Assembly (NCBI GenBank): GCA_015654795.1
Contig: JAATGF010000152.1
Span: 1 to 64,000, forward strand
Reading direction: 5' to 3'
Source of the DNA: Bacteroidales bacterium
Lineage (GTDB): Bacteria; Bacteroidota; Bacteroidia; Bacteroidales; Prolixibacteraceae
Length of the DNA stretch: 64,000 bases
Positions 9,795-18,616 of the stretch are shown in pieces. The notes under the pieces were generated by a model that did not search any database, was not told the origin of the DNA, and was given only the letters and a program-made list of their open reading frames with translations. A program made the translations under genes and the position numbers. Positions within the stretch are counted from its first letter, which is position 1. Each line of letters opens with the position of its first letter.

Positions 9795-11024
9795 ATGACA
9801 ACAAGAGCAGCAGACGCAACAATTAAAGGATATTATTACCAGTTTGATACTTCAATTTTGAAGCTGTTGGAATTGGTTTCAGACAGTGACTCAATTATCG
9901 TTGAAGGTATTGAGGATATAGACATAAACACTGCAACAGATACTACAACTGTTCAATGTAAATATCTTTCAAAACCGAGATATATTAATTCAGCAATTCG
10001 AGAACCAATTTCTCTTATGCTTGAACACTTTGTAAATCCAGCAACACCAAATAACCTTAAATATATTTTATATGCTCATTTTGAGAATGAAATAGCGGGA
10101 AACGAACCGACAATTGATTTGACAAAATTAAAAGCGATTTTATCATACTCAGAAAAGGGGGTTGAGAAACATTATGAATTAGAAAAGGGGATTTCTAACG
10201 GCCAACTAAATACCTTTATATCTCAATTCAAATTGACATTTGGAACAGAATTTTACGCACAACAAAAACAAGTAATTGATAAACTTAAGATCAAGTTCTC
10301 TTGCAGTGAAATTGAAGCAGACAATCATTTCTACAACAACGCTTTAAGAATCATTATTGATAAAGCGATTAAAAGAAATGAAAGCCAAAGACAAATAACA
10401 AAAGCAGATTTTCTTTCAGCAATTGACTGTAGAAAAAACCTATTCAATCAGTGGTTTATTAAACTTCGTTCTAAGAAAGAATATTTAAAACAATCGGCAC
10501 AAAGTTTAAAATCATCGAGGGCACTTGAACCGGCAAGAACTAAAGTAATACTAATTGGCAACGAGGTAATTCTCGCTGACAACAATGAACTTCCATTAGA
10601 ATCATTCATTGAAAATTTAATTGAGAAGTTTTACAAACTCAATTCATCATTAAGAAATGCAAAGCCCTTGACTGTAGTACTTGATTGTGATACATCAATT
10701 TTACTTAACTTAAAAAGGTTCATGATAGATAATGAAATAATATTCAATGATGGTTTTGAAGAATTAAAATTCTCAACTTCAATATTCAATAAAGAACCTA
10801 TTGTAAACACTACGACCAATGGCACCAAAATTTTAAAGTCGTCCTACCAGATTAAATTGATTTCAAAAAACACTTGGGCAAGTAATATTTCCGAAATAGT
10901 AGTTCCCCGTGTTGTTATAAATTTTTCAAGTTCTGATGCATTGAACCATTTCTCCACAGGACAATTCTTCGATTTCAAATATTGTGAGAGCTTCAACGAA
11001 GTATTTAAAGTATTAGCCCCATAA
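9795..11024 (+). CDS. DUF4297/Cap4-like dsDNA endonuclease domain protein, HerA-associated
   Basis: N-terminal 'ATIKGYYYQFDTSILKLLEL...VEGIEDIDINTATDTTTVQCKYL' (PD-(D/E)xK-type E...D...QxK pattern); adjacent herA-like gene. Confidence 0.7.
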   Translation: MTTRAADATIKGYYYQFDTSILKLLELVSDSDSIIVEGIEDIDINTATDTTTVQCKYLSKPRYINSAIREPISLMLEHFVNPATPNNLKYILYAHFENEIAGNEPTIDLTKLKAILSYSEKGVEKHYELEKGISNGQLNTFISQFKLTFGTEFYAQQKQVIDKLKIKFSCSEIEADNHFYNNALRIIIDKAIKRNESQRQITKADFLSAIDCRKNLFNQWFIKLRSKKEYLKQSAQSLKSSRALEPARTKVILIGNEVILADNNELPLESFIENLIEKFYKLNSSLRNAKPLTVVLDCDTSILLNLKRFMIDNEIIFNDGFEELKFSTSIFNKEPIVNTTTNGTKILKSSYQIKLISKNTWASNISEIVVPRVVINFSSSDALNHFSTGQFFDFKYCESFNEVFKVLAP

Positions 11025-11043
11025 AAATTAGCCCCATAAAAAT

Positions 11044-12795
11044 ATGACAACAACAAATTCAACAGACATTTTCCGCATTCTGACAGTAACACCAAATCTA
11101 ATTCAGATTGAAGTAATAGATGCTGACCGTTTCAAGCAAGATGCAAGTGATTTTACTATTGGAAGTTATTTGATGATTTCTGATGATTCCAAGACTTCAA
11201 TCATAGCGTTGGTACAAAGTTTTAGAATCAAAGAAACAAATGCAGGTGGCCAATCTGTTATTACTTCTCCATCATTTATTTTGGATGCACAACCAATAGG
11301 ATTTTTAGATGATTCAGGAAAATTTAGAAGAGGTGGTCAACAAATAGCTATACCACCAAGTCAGGTTGTAATTGCTGATGATTCAATATTAAAAAGCATC
11401 TACGAATCAGTCGAAACAGAAAAGAAATTTATCTTTTCAAGCCTTGCACAGAATACAAATATTGACATTGCAGTTGATGGTGATAAATTTTTCAGTAAAC
11501 ACATTGCCGTAGTTGGTTCAACAGGTTCGGGAAAATCGGGAACAGTAGCAAGAATTTTACAAGAAGGAATTAAACCGACAGATGATCAAAATCAACGAGG
11601 TGTATTAAACAACACGCATATATTACTCTTTGATTTACATGGTGAATATAAAACTGCATTTCCGAAATCAAAAAAACTTGATGTAAATAATTTGGTTCTG
11701 CCCTATTGGTTAATGAATTCTGAAGAACTTGAAGAAATGTTTATAGAAAGTAATGAAAGTAATTCGCATAATCAGGTTTCTCAATTTAAGGCTTCGGTAA
11801 CTCTAAATAAAAAACGACATAATAATGAATTATCAAAGGTTAACTATGATACTCCTGTTTATTTTAGTATTGATGAAGTTTTTAAATACATATCCAACCA
11901 TAACATTTCAACAAAAGATGCTAAAACGGGAGAGCTAAAGATTAAAGCAAAAGTAGAAGGTGTCCCTGACGTATATCAGCTATTTGAAGTTATTGAATTT
12001 GAAGACAAATTAACAGGAAAAATAAATGCCGGACCTTATGCTGGTGAATTTGACCGTTTTGTTCCTAGGTTAGAAACTAAACTCAATGATGATCGATTGT
12101 CATTTCTTCTTAAGCCCAGAAAATCTGATGATTCAGAATATAAGACTACCGACTTGCCAGAAATATTAAAACAATTCATTGGTTACTCTGATACCGAAAA
12201 GGACAATATTACCATTATTGATTTAAGTGGAATTCCTTTTGAAGTATTAAGTATTGTTGTTTCTCTAATTAGTAGGTTAGTTTTTGATTTTTGTTTTTAT
12301 TATAAAGCGGTAAAGCAAGCAACAAAAGAAGCCCCTTTCCTTTTAGTATTGGAAGAAGCCCACAATTATATTCCTCAAAGCGAAGGCGCAAAATATCATT
12401 CTGTAAAAAAATCAATTGAGCGAATTGCAAAAGAAGGAAGGAAATACGGCTTATCCTTAATGATTGTAAGCCAAAGACCATCAGAAATTTCTGAAACAAT
12501 CTTTTCTCAATGCAATAATTTTGTTGCAATGAGATTAACTAATCCTTCAGATCAACAATATGTTAGACGACTTATGCCTGATAGTGTAAGTGCAATTACA
12601 GACACTCTGCCTGTTTTGGAAAGACAGGAGGCTTTGATAATTGGTGACAGTATTCCAATTCCCACTATAGTAAGGATAAAAGATTTGACAGACAAGCCTG
12701 ATTCAAATGATATAGCATTTAGAACTGAATGGAAAAAAGACTGGATTACAATCGTATTTGACGAATTAATTACAAAGTTACAAAAAGAAACATAA
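11044..12795 (+). CDS. HerA-like ATP-binding protein (DUF87 family)
   Basis: 'HIAVVGSTGSGKSGTVARILQ' Walker A; 'LLVLEEAHNYIP' Walker B; 'IAKEGRKYGLSLMIVSQRPSEISETIFSQCNNFVAMRLTNPSDQQYV' HerA motif. Confidence 0.9.
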   Translation: MTTTNSTDIFRILTVTPNLIQIEVIDADRFKQDASDFTIGSYLMISDDSKTSIIALVQSFRIKETNAGGQSVITSPSFILDAQPIGFLDDSGKFRRGGQQIAIPPSQVVIADDSILKSIYESVETEKKFIFSSLAQNTNIDIAVDGDKFFSKHIAVVGSTGSGKSGTVARILQEGIKPTDDQNQRGVLNNTHILLFDLHGEYKTAFPKSKKLDVNNLVLPYWLMNSEELEEMFIESNESNSHNQVSQFKASVTLNKKRHNNELSKVNYDTPVYFSIDEVFKYISNHNISTKDAKTGELKIKAKVEGVPDVYQLFEVIEFEDKLTGKINAGPYAGEFDRFVPRLETKLNDDRLSFLLKPRKSDDSEYKTTDLPEILKQFIGYSDTEKDNITIIDLSGIPFEVLSIVVSLISRLVFDFCFYYKAVKQATKEAPFLLVLEEAHNYIPQSEGAKYHSVKKSIERIAKEGRKYGLSLMIVSQRPSEISETIFSQCNNFVAMRLTNPSDQQYVRRLMPDSVSAITDTLPVLERQEALIIGDSIPIPTIVRIKDLTDKPDSNDIAFRTEWKKDWITIVFDELITKLQKET

Positions 12796-12955
12796 GATAA
12801 CGAAAGCCGAATGCAGCGCGCTATCCAACAAGTCGGGTTTCCGTGCTTCGTTGACAGGAAAGTAAATATTAAGGTTACGACCTATTTACAGGAAGGTTAT
12901 CGCTTAAATCCCATCCTGTATTTGCGAAACATTAACAACCATAATAAGTCACGGT

Positions 12956-13099
12956 ATGAAACAAACATTTAAGCTTGAAAAAGGTGAGATTTTGTTCGAC
13001 GAGGACAAAATCATCATAAAAGACGATGCAAAAAGGCAAAAGTGGTCAATTTCATTGATTATTTGCCTGGAGCCGAACGTAAGTAGAATAAATGCATAA
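12956..13099 (+). pseudogene. Possible truncated ORF, 47 aa (MKQTFKLEKGEILFDEDKIIIKDDAKRQKW...)
   Basis: Short ORF ending near the inverted repeat copy 3; looks like a 5' gene fragment. Confidence 0.25.
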
Positions 13100-13107
13100 T
13101 AAATGAT

Positions 13108-13188
13108 CTATTGTCCCATACGGGACAATACAAATGATGAATTTTAATCTTTCTACTGGGCTATTTTCCCTACGGGAAATTTTAAAAG
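13108..13188 (-). repeat. Short TIR repeat (MITE-like), copy 3, inverted and truncated
   Basis: TTGTCCCATACGGGACAA at 13111-13128 and TTTCCCTACGGGAAATTTTAAAA; reverse complement aligns to 4176-4250. Confidence 0.55.
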
Positions 13189-13275
13189 CCTGCACTTGAA
13201 ATTTTCAATCAATCAAAAAATAGTCCAAAGTGATAAAATGTTTATAAAAAATGAACCATATGAGCGGATAATGAT
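13188..13275 (+). repeat. Segment shared with the MITE at 56099-56383
   Basis: 'gcacttgaaattttcaatcaatcaaaaaatagtccaaagtgataaaatgtttataaaaaatgaaccatatgagcggata' is closely similar to ~56200-56280. Confidence 0.6.
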
Positions 13276-13704
13276 TAATGGATTTACTCTGTGGACAATA
13301 ATGATGCTAAAGCAATTTTAAATTAAGTTTTTATTTATCAGTTGCTTAAAAGCAACTGCAATGGATAACTCATGTTATTCAACTAAGTGTAACTAAAGAG
13401 AATACTGCAATGCTATGGACATTAATAAAAGCGACCTTTAATATTTATTTCTTAAAATAAAGCCAGTTGCCAACATCAAACTACCCCGCAAGTTGGGTTT
13501 CGGTGCTTTGTTGATAAGATTCCACAAGTGCGGGATAATATCCACAATTTGTGAGAGGTTTAGTGGTTAAATTCACGCATAACAGCATATTTACAAACCC
13601 TCGCAACTGAGACCACAAACCACATTTTCAAAAGAGCAGTTTTTTTGACTTCGCAATCGCTGTATTTTATTATATTTGGTGTTTAATGAAAAACCTTACG
13701 AACA

Positions 13705-16700
13705 ATGTCCTTTTTCCAAAAAACCGTTGAACAGAAATACCTCAAACAGCTTGATGCGGAATTGATCAATACGAAGTATCTTGAGTTTAAATCCTATTTC
13801 GGAAATGCTGACATTCAGGAGAATATAAGAAACAGTAAAGAAGAACAATACCAGGAAGGTTTCCTACGTGAGTTGTTTGTAAAAATATTGGGATACAAAC
13901 TGAATCCTACGCCCAACTTCAACCTCACTACCGAATACAAAAACATTAAGGACAGCAAAAAAGCCGATGGTGCAATAATATTAAGGGGGCATGCCCCCTT
14001 GCATGAGCATGTCCCGTCGGTTATTGCCGTTATTGAGCTAAAGGGGACGGACACTACCGATTTAAGCAAGATTGAAGTACAGGCTTTCGGCTACAAAAAT
14101 AATCAGCCCGATTGTGTCTATATTATCACTTCCAACTTCGAGAAAATTCGCTTTTACATCGACAATGCCATTGAATACATCGAGCTCAATTTGTTTACGT
14201 TGTCGAAAACTGATTTCGAAATACTCTACTTAATCCTCTCGTACGAGTCAATTAAGAATGGCCTGCCGAAAAAAATTAAAGAGGAATCGTTAAGTCATGA
14301 AGATGTTATTACCAAACAACTGTACAAAGATTATTCGCTCTTTAAACGCGAGTTGCACCAAAACCTTGTTTTACTCAATCCGCAATTCGACTCACTCACG
14401 CTATTCAAAAAATCACAAAAATTATTAGACCGGTTCCTCTTCTTGTTTTTTGCTGAAGACTGCCAGTTATTGCCACCTAATTCGGTGCGTTTAATTTTAA
14501 GCGATTGGAGAGACTTACAGGATCGTGATGTAGAAATACCGCTTTACAAACGATTCAAAAAATATTTCGAATACCTGAACACCGGGTACAAAGGGAAAAG
14601 ATATGATGTGTTTGCCTACAATGGTGGTTTATTTAAACCCGATGATCTTTTAGATACGATATTGATCGACGATGAATTGTTATTCAGGCACACCAAAACC
14701 CTTTCGGAGTACGATTTTGACAGCGAGATTGATGTAAATATTCTGGGACATATTTTTGAAAACTCGCTAAACGAACTCGACGAAATTAATGCGCAACTGT
14801 CAGGGGAGACCGTTGATAAAACCAAGACCAGGCGTAAAAAAGATGGGGTTTTTTACACGCCCAAATACATTACCAAATACATTGTTGAAAACACAGTTGG
14901 AAAGCTTTGCACCGAGAAGAAAACCGAACTTCTGATTGCAGAAGAAGAGTACACCACTGATAAAAAACGGCATCAGAAAACCAAACAGGCCTTGCTCGAT
15001 AAGCTGAAAACTTATCAAAACTGGTTGCTTCAACTCACTATTTGCGATCCTGCATGTGGTTCCGGCGCTTTTCTGAACCAGGCGCTCGACTTTCTGATGA
15101 AAGAGCACCGTTATATAGACGAATTGCAAGCCAAACTATTGGGCGTTCCGTTAATCTTTAGCGACATTGAAAAGAGCATTCTCGAAAATAACCTCTTTGG
15201 GGTCGATCTGAACGAAGAGAGCGTCGAAATTGCTAAACTCTCTCTTTGGCTGCGTACCGCACAGCCCAACCGCAAGCTGAACGACCTGAACAACAACATC
15301 AAATGTGGAAACTCCCTGATTGACGATCCTTCAGTTGCAGGCGATAAAGCATTTAACTGGTACGAAGGTTTTCCGCAAGTATTTGAGAAAAAAGATAAGA
15401 AAGGATGGCACATTACCTGTGCAACCCATAACTCGCGGTACTCTCAACGTATGCTGGATAATCATGTCGAATGGGGTGATGCAGTTTGGTTAAGTGAAAA
15501 AGAGGAGAAAATTGTAATCGAAACCATTGCAAAAATCGCTAACGAAGACAATCTGAATATCATTGCATTTAATGTGTGCGGCGACCATATGCACCTGTTG
15601 CTGGTATGCGAAGAACATGAAGTACCGAAAATAGTAGGAAAGTTAAAATCTATATCTGCCAGGGCATGTAACATCGAAATGGGCAGAACTATACCCGGAT
15701 CTTCCTCTCCGGATGCCTCCGCGCGGGAAAGAGGAACGGCACAGGCGCACCTCTGGACACAGAAATTCGGGTGCAAAGAGATAACCTCTGAAGAGCAGCT
15801 GGAAAATACGATCGCATACATCCGTAACAATAGGGTGAAACACGGCCTTCCCGAACTCGGTGGCAACAGCAACAGCAACAGCAACAAGGGGGCACGCCCC
15901 CTTGTCAGCACCATGTGCTGTTCCGTCGAACATGCTTTCCGACCGGAATATAACGGAGGTTTCGATGTGGTAATTGGGAATCCGCCATATGGTATATTAA
16001 TTGAGAAGGAAATACAGAATTATTACACTAAACATTATCCTTTCACGAGATACAAAACTAACTTGTATGTGCTTTTCATTGAAAGGATGTTACAAATATT
16101 TGATAAAGGAACTATATTTTTTATCATTCCAAAGTCACTGCTTTTTAATTCATTCTATGAAGATATTAGGAAACTGTTAATCACCAAAACTGAAATAAAT
16201 GAGATTTTCACAATAACTGAAAAGGTTTTTGAAGATGCTGAGGTTGGGGGGAGTTTATTAATGAAATTTACAATAAAAAGATCCTTCGATTTGGCAAATA
16301 TTGTAGAATTGGCTTCTGCTGAAAAGATACAAGATTTTATATCAATGACTCGGATTGTTGAAAATAAAGTACCACAGAATTCATTTTTGAACGTTCCAAA
16401 TTGTGAAATTTCTGTTATTTCAAAAGATTCTCAATCAGTAATAGATAAAATAAGTAAATTCAAAACAATTGGTGACTTTTATCTTTTAAAAAATGGGCTT
16501 AATCCAGGAAATATTAAGCATATATTAGTTTCAGATTATAAAGAGTCAGAAAACCATAAGCCAATAATATGGGGAAGGGATATATCTCGTTATAATATTA
16601 ATTGGTCAGGTCAATATGTGAACTATGATGAATCTATTATCCATAGAATTAATATAGAGGATATTAAATCAAAAGATGGGATGAATAAACAAAGTAAGAT

Positions 16701-17352
16701 TGATTTTGCATTGAGATCACCCAATTTATTTGAAAATAGAAAGATTGTTGTTAGAAAAACAGGGGATTCGTTAATTGGTTGTTTGGATACGGACAATTAT
16801 TATTTCGACACACTAGTACATGGCATATACATAAAAGATAAGCAATTTTCTCTTGAATATTTATTGTCTTTAATCAATTCTAAGCCTGTAACTATTTTAT
16901 ATCGATTATTGCACGACATTAAAGGCAAAGTCTTTGCTAAAATAAGTTTAGATAATCTTCGTTCCTTTCCTTTACCTGAAGGCAACCCAATGATAAATGA
17001 GTTATTGGAAGAAAAAGCTAAGTTTCTTATATCAAAATCCAATGAGCTTCAAGAAACCGCACAAAAGTTTCAGCGCACCATTCAGCGAAAATTTAATCTC
17101 GAAGAGTTGCCCGACAAATTACAAAATTGGCATTTGATCTCCTACTCCGATTTCATTAAAGAGTTGGGAAAAAAGAAAATCAAACTTTCGTTAAGCGACG
17201 AAGCCGAATGGGAAGATTACTTCCTACAGGAATCGCAAAAAGTTTTGGCCGTCAAACAACAAATTGATTCAACGGATAAAGAGATCGACCAAATGGTGTA
17301 TCAATTGTACGGGTTAACCGATGAAGAGATAAACATTGTTGAAGGTGAGTAA
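13705..17352 (+). CDS. Type IIG-like (Eco57I-type) restriction endonuclease/N6-adenine methyltransferase with internal RAYT/Y1 HUH transposase domain
   Basis: N-terminal 'KKADGAII...VIAVIELKGTD' nuclease motif, 'DPACGSGAFLNQALDF' motif I, 'GGFDVVIGNPPYG' motif IV; internal 'GWHITCATHNSR...VCGDHMHLLLV...HLWTQKFG...AYIRNNRVKHGLPE' Y1 transposase motifs. Confidence 0.9.
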   Translation: MSFFQKTVEQKYLKQLDAELINTKYLEFKSYFGNADIQENIRNSKEEQYQEGFLRELFVKILGYKLNPTPNFNLTTEYKNIKDSKKADGAIILRGHAPLHEHVPSVIAVIELKGTDTTDLSKIEVQAFGYKNNQPDCVYIITSNFEKIRFYIDNAIEYIELNLFTLSKTDFEILYLILSYESIKNGLPKKIKEESLSHEDVITKQLYKDYSLFKRELHQNLVLLNPQFDSLTLFKKSQKLLDRFLFLFFAEDCQLLPPNSVRLILSDWRDLQDRDVEIPLYKRFKKYFEYLNTGYKGKRYDVFAYNGGLFKPDDLLDTILIDDELLFRHTKTLSEYDFDSEIDVNILGHIFENSLNELDEINAQLSGETVDKTKTRRKKDGVFYTPKYITKYIVENTVGKLCTEKKTELLIAEEEYTTDKKRHQKTKQALLDKLKTYQNWLLQLTICDPACGSGAFLNQALDFLMKEHRYIDELQAKLLGVPLIFSDIEKSILENNLFGVDLNEESVEIAKLSLWLRTAQPNRKLNDLNNNIKCGNSLIDDPSVAGDKAFNWYEGFPQVFEKKDKKGWHITCATHNSRYSQRMLDNHVEWGDAVWLSEKEEKIVIETIAKIANEDNLNIIAFNVCGDHMHLLLVCEEHEVPKIVGKLKSISARACNIEMGRTIPGSSSPDASARERGTAQAHLWTQKFGCKEITSEEQLENTIAYIRNNRVKHGLPELGGNSNSNSNKGARPLVSTMCCSVEHAFRPEYNGGFDVVIGNPPYGILIEKEIQNYYTKHYPFTRYKTNLYVLFIERMLQIFDKGTIFFIIPKSLLFNSFYEDIRKLLITKTEINEIFTITEKVFEDAEVGGSLLMKFTIKRSFDLANIVELASAEKIQDFISMTRIVENKVPQNSFLNVPNCEISVISKDSQSVIDKISKFKTIGDFYLLKNGLNPGNIKHILVSDYKESENHKPIIWGRDISRYNINWSGQYVNYDESIIHRINIEDIKSKDGMNKQSKIDFALRSPNLFENRKIVVRKTGDSLIGCLDTDNYYFDTLVHGIYIKDKQFSLEYLLSLINSKPVTILYRLLHDIKGKVFAKISLDNLRSFPLPEGNPMINELLEEKAKFLISKSNELQETAQKFQRTIQRKFNLEELPDKLQNWHLISYSDFIKELGKKKIKLSLSDEAEWEDYFLQESQKVLAVKQQIDSTDKEIDQMVYQLYGLTDEEINIVEGE
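13983..14020 (+). repeat. REP-like palindromic element inside the nuclease-domain coding sequence
   Basis: Perfect 18-bp palindrome AAGGGGGCATGCCCCCTT followed by gCATGagCATGtcccgtcgg; same layout as 15886-15928. Confidence 0.6.
15886..15928 (+). repeat. REP-like palindromic element at the 3' end of the RAYT-coding segment
   Basis: CAAGGGGGC-AC-GCCCCCTTG (from 15885) followed by CAGCAC-CAT-GTGCTG hairpin (15906-15920) and TTCCGTCG. Confidence 0.6.
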
Positions 17353-17365
17353 TGAAAAGAGATTT

Positions 17366-17590
17366 AGTTGTCTGTCGTTTGCAACGATAAAAGCAATACT
17401 TCCGGTTTTGGAAAGCTGGTGCGACAGATCTAAAGTCCATTATCATTTTCAAAACTCACAAAGCTGGATTTCATAACTTTTCAGAAAGGAATTCGTATAT
17501 TTGAAGTAAAACTCTTTATGGGAGGTTAAGCGGTTAAAATTAGCTCATTAATTAAACCACTGCCTGCATGTAGCGGAACGTGGCAATCGA
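17366..17590 (+). repeat. Cassette-boundary intergenic element, copy A (hairpin lost)
   Basis: 'gttgtctgtcgtttgcaacgataaaagcaatacttccggttttggaaagctggtgcgacag...gtatatttgaagtaaa...gtagcggaacgtggca'. Confidence 0.6.
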
Positions 17591-17633
17591 CTATAAACCT
17601 TTACAGCCTTTTGTGAAATTCAAATCATATATT

Positions 17634-18125
17634 ATGAAATACAAACTCTTTACTATCGGAACATTCTTATTTCTATTCTTTTCAACAGGAATCTTTGCTC
17701 AGTTGCCGGTCAAACCGCTTGCATCACAAAACGAATTGTTAAAAAGCAGCAATCACTCGCTTGAGCAGAATAAAAAACTCGTTTATAATATGTGGCGCGA
17801 ATTTTTAGAAGGCGGGCACATGGAACTTGCAGAAAAATATTTTGCTGAAAGCTATATGCAGCATAATCCGAATGCTGCTACCGGAAGAAAAGCGGTAGTA
17901 GATTTCTTTTCTCAATATTCAAAACCTCAGCCAATCGTTGATACGATTAAAGCCTCTGTCGTTGCCATCATTGCTGAAGGAGACCTCGTGATGATAAGCT
18001 TTGCCAGAGAGATTCCCGATCCTGCCGATAAATCAAAAAAATATTCAACCACATGGTTCGATTTATTCAGAATTGAGAATGGTAAAATTGCTGAACACTG
18101 GGATTGCGCTGAAAAAATGAAATAG
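17634..18125 (+). CDS. SnoaL/NTF2-like secreted protein
   Basis: In-frame ATG with signal peptide 'MKYKLFTIGTFLFLFFSTGIFAQ'; 'WREFLEGGHMELAEKYFAESYMQHNPNAATGRKAVVDFF' NTF2-like; ORF track starts at 17580. Confidence 0.8.
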   Translation: MKYKLFTIGTFLFLFFSTGIFAQLPVKPLASQNELLKSSNHSLEQNKKLVYNMWREFLEGGHMELAEKYFAESYMQHNPNAATGRKAVVDFFSQYSKPQPIVDTIKASVVAIIAEGDLVMISFAREIPDPADKSKKYSTTWFDLFRIENGKIAEHWDCAEKMK

Positions 18126-18367
18126 TACAAAAAAGATTTGCAAGAATCCAATTGTTTATTGAGTAGTTGAATAAGCCGAAAATCCATGGCGCATCTAACA
18201 ATAATAATTGAAAAGGTGAAGATTTATGCGCCATATGCAGAATTCTTGATAAAGCACTAAGCGTAACTGCTTTGCAATAATGGATGTCAACATACGTGAT
18301 GTTTCTACAGTACTTAAATCGTTACGCGATAATCAAATGTCGTTATTAACGATCAGGCAATGCTTTG

Positions 18368-18600
18368 TTGCCGGTTGTTTGCAGCGATAAAAGCAATATT
18401 TTTGATTTTAGAAGGCTGATGCGACAGGACTTTACACCCTCAAGGTTTTGGAAACCTTGAGGGTGGGGTTTGTGTTTTTTATTAACAAAAAAGTGTATAT
18501 TTGAAGTGCAGTTTTCGTAAGTAGGCAGTTCGGTAGTTCAAATCCCGCCCTGAGCTTGGCTGCGGAAGATTAGCGGTAATCTTAAAGAACAGTTTCCCAA
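18368..18600 (+). repeat. Cassette-boundary intergenic element, copy B
   Basis: Hairpin CACCCTCAAGGTTT-TGG-AAACCTTGAGGGTG at 18435-18465, then 'gtgtatatttgaagtgcag', 'gattagcggtaatcttaaagaacag'. Confidence 0.75.
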
Positions 18601-18616
18601 TTGACAGAATTGAAAA

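Noticed and set aside
15462-15933. Antisense ORFs over the RAYT-containing region (15462-15914, 15643-15933, 15689-15895)
   Set aside because: Strong sense-strand domain motifs explain the region; poly-Leu/Cys strings come from the GCAACA repeat.
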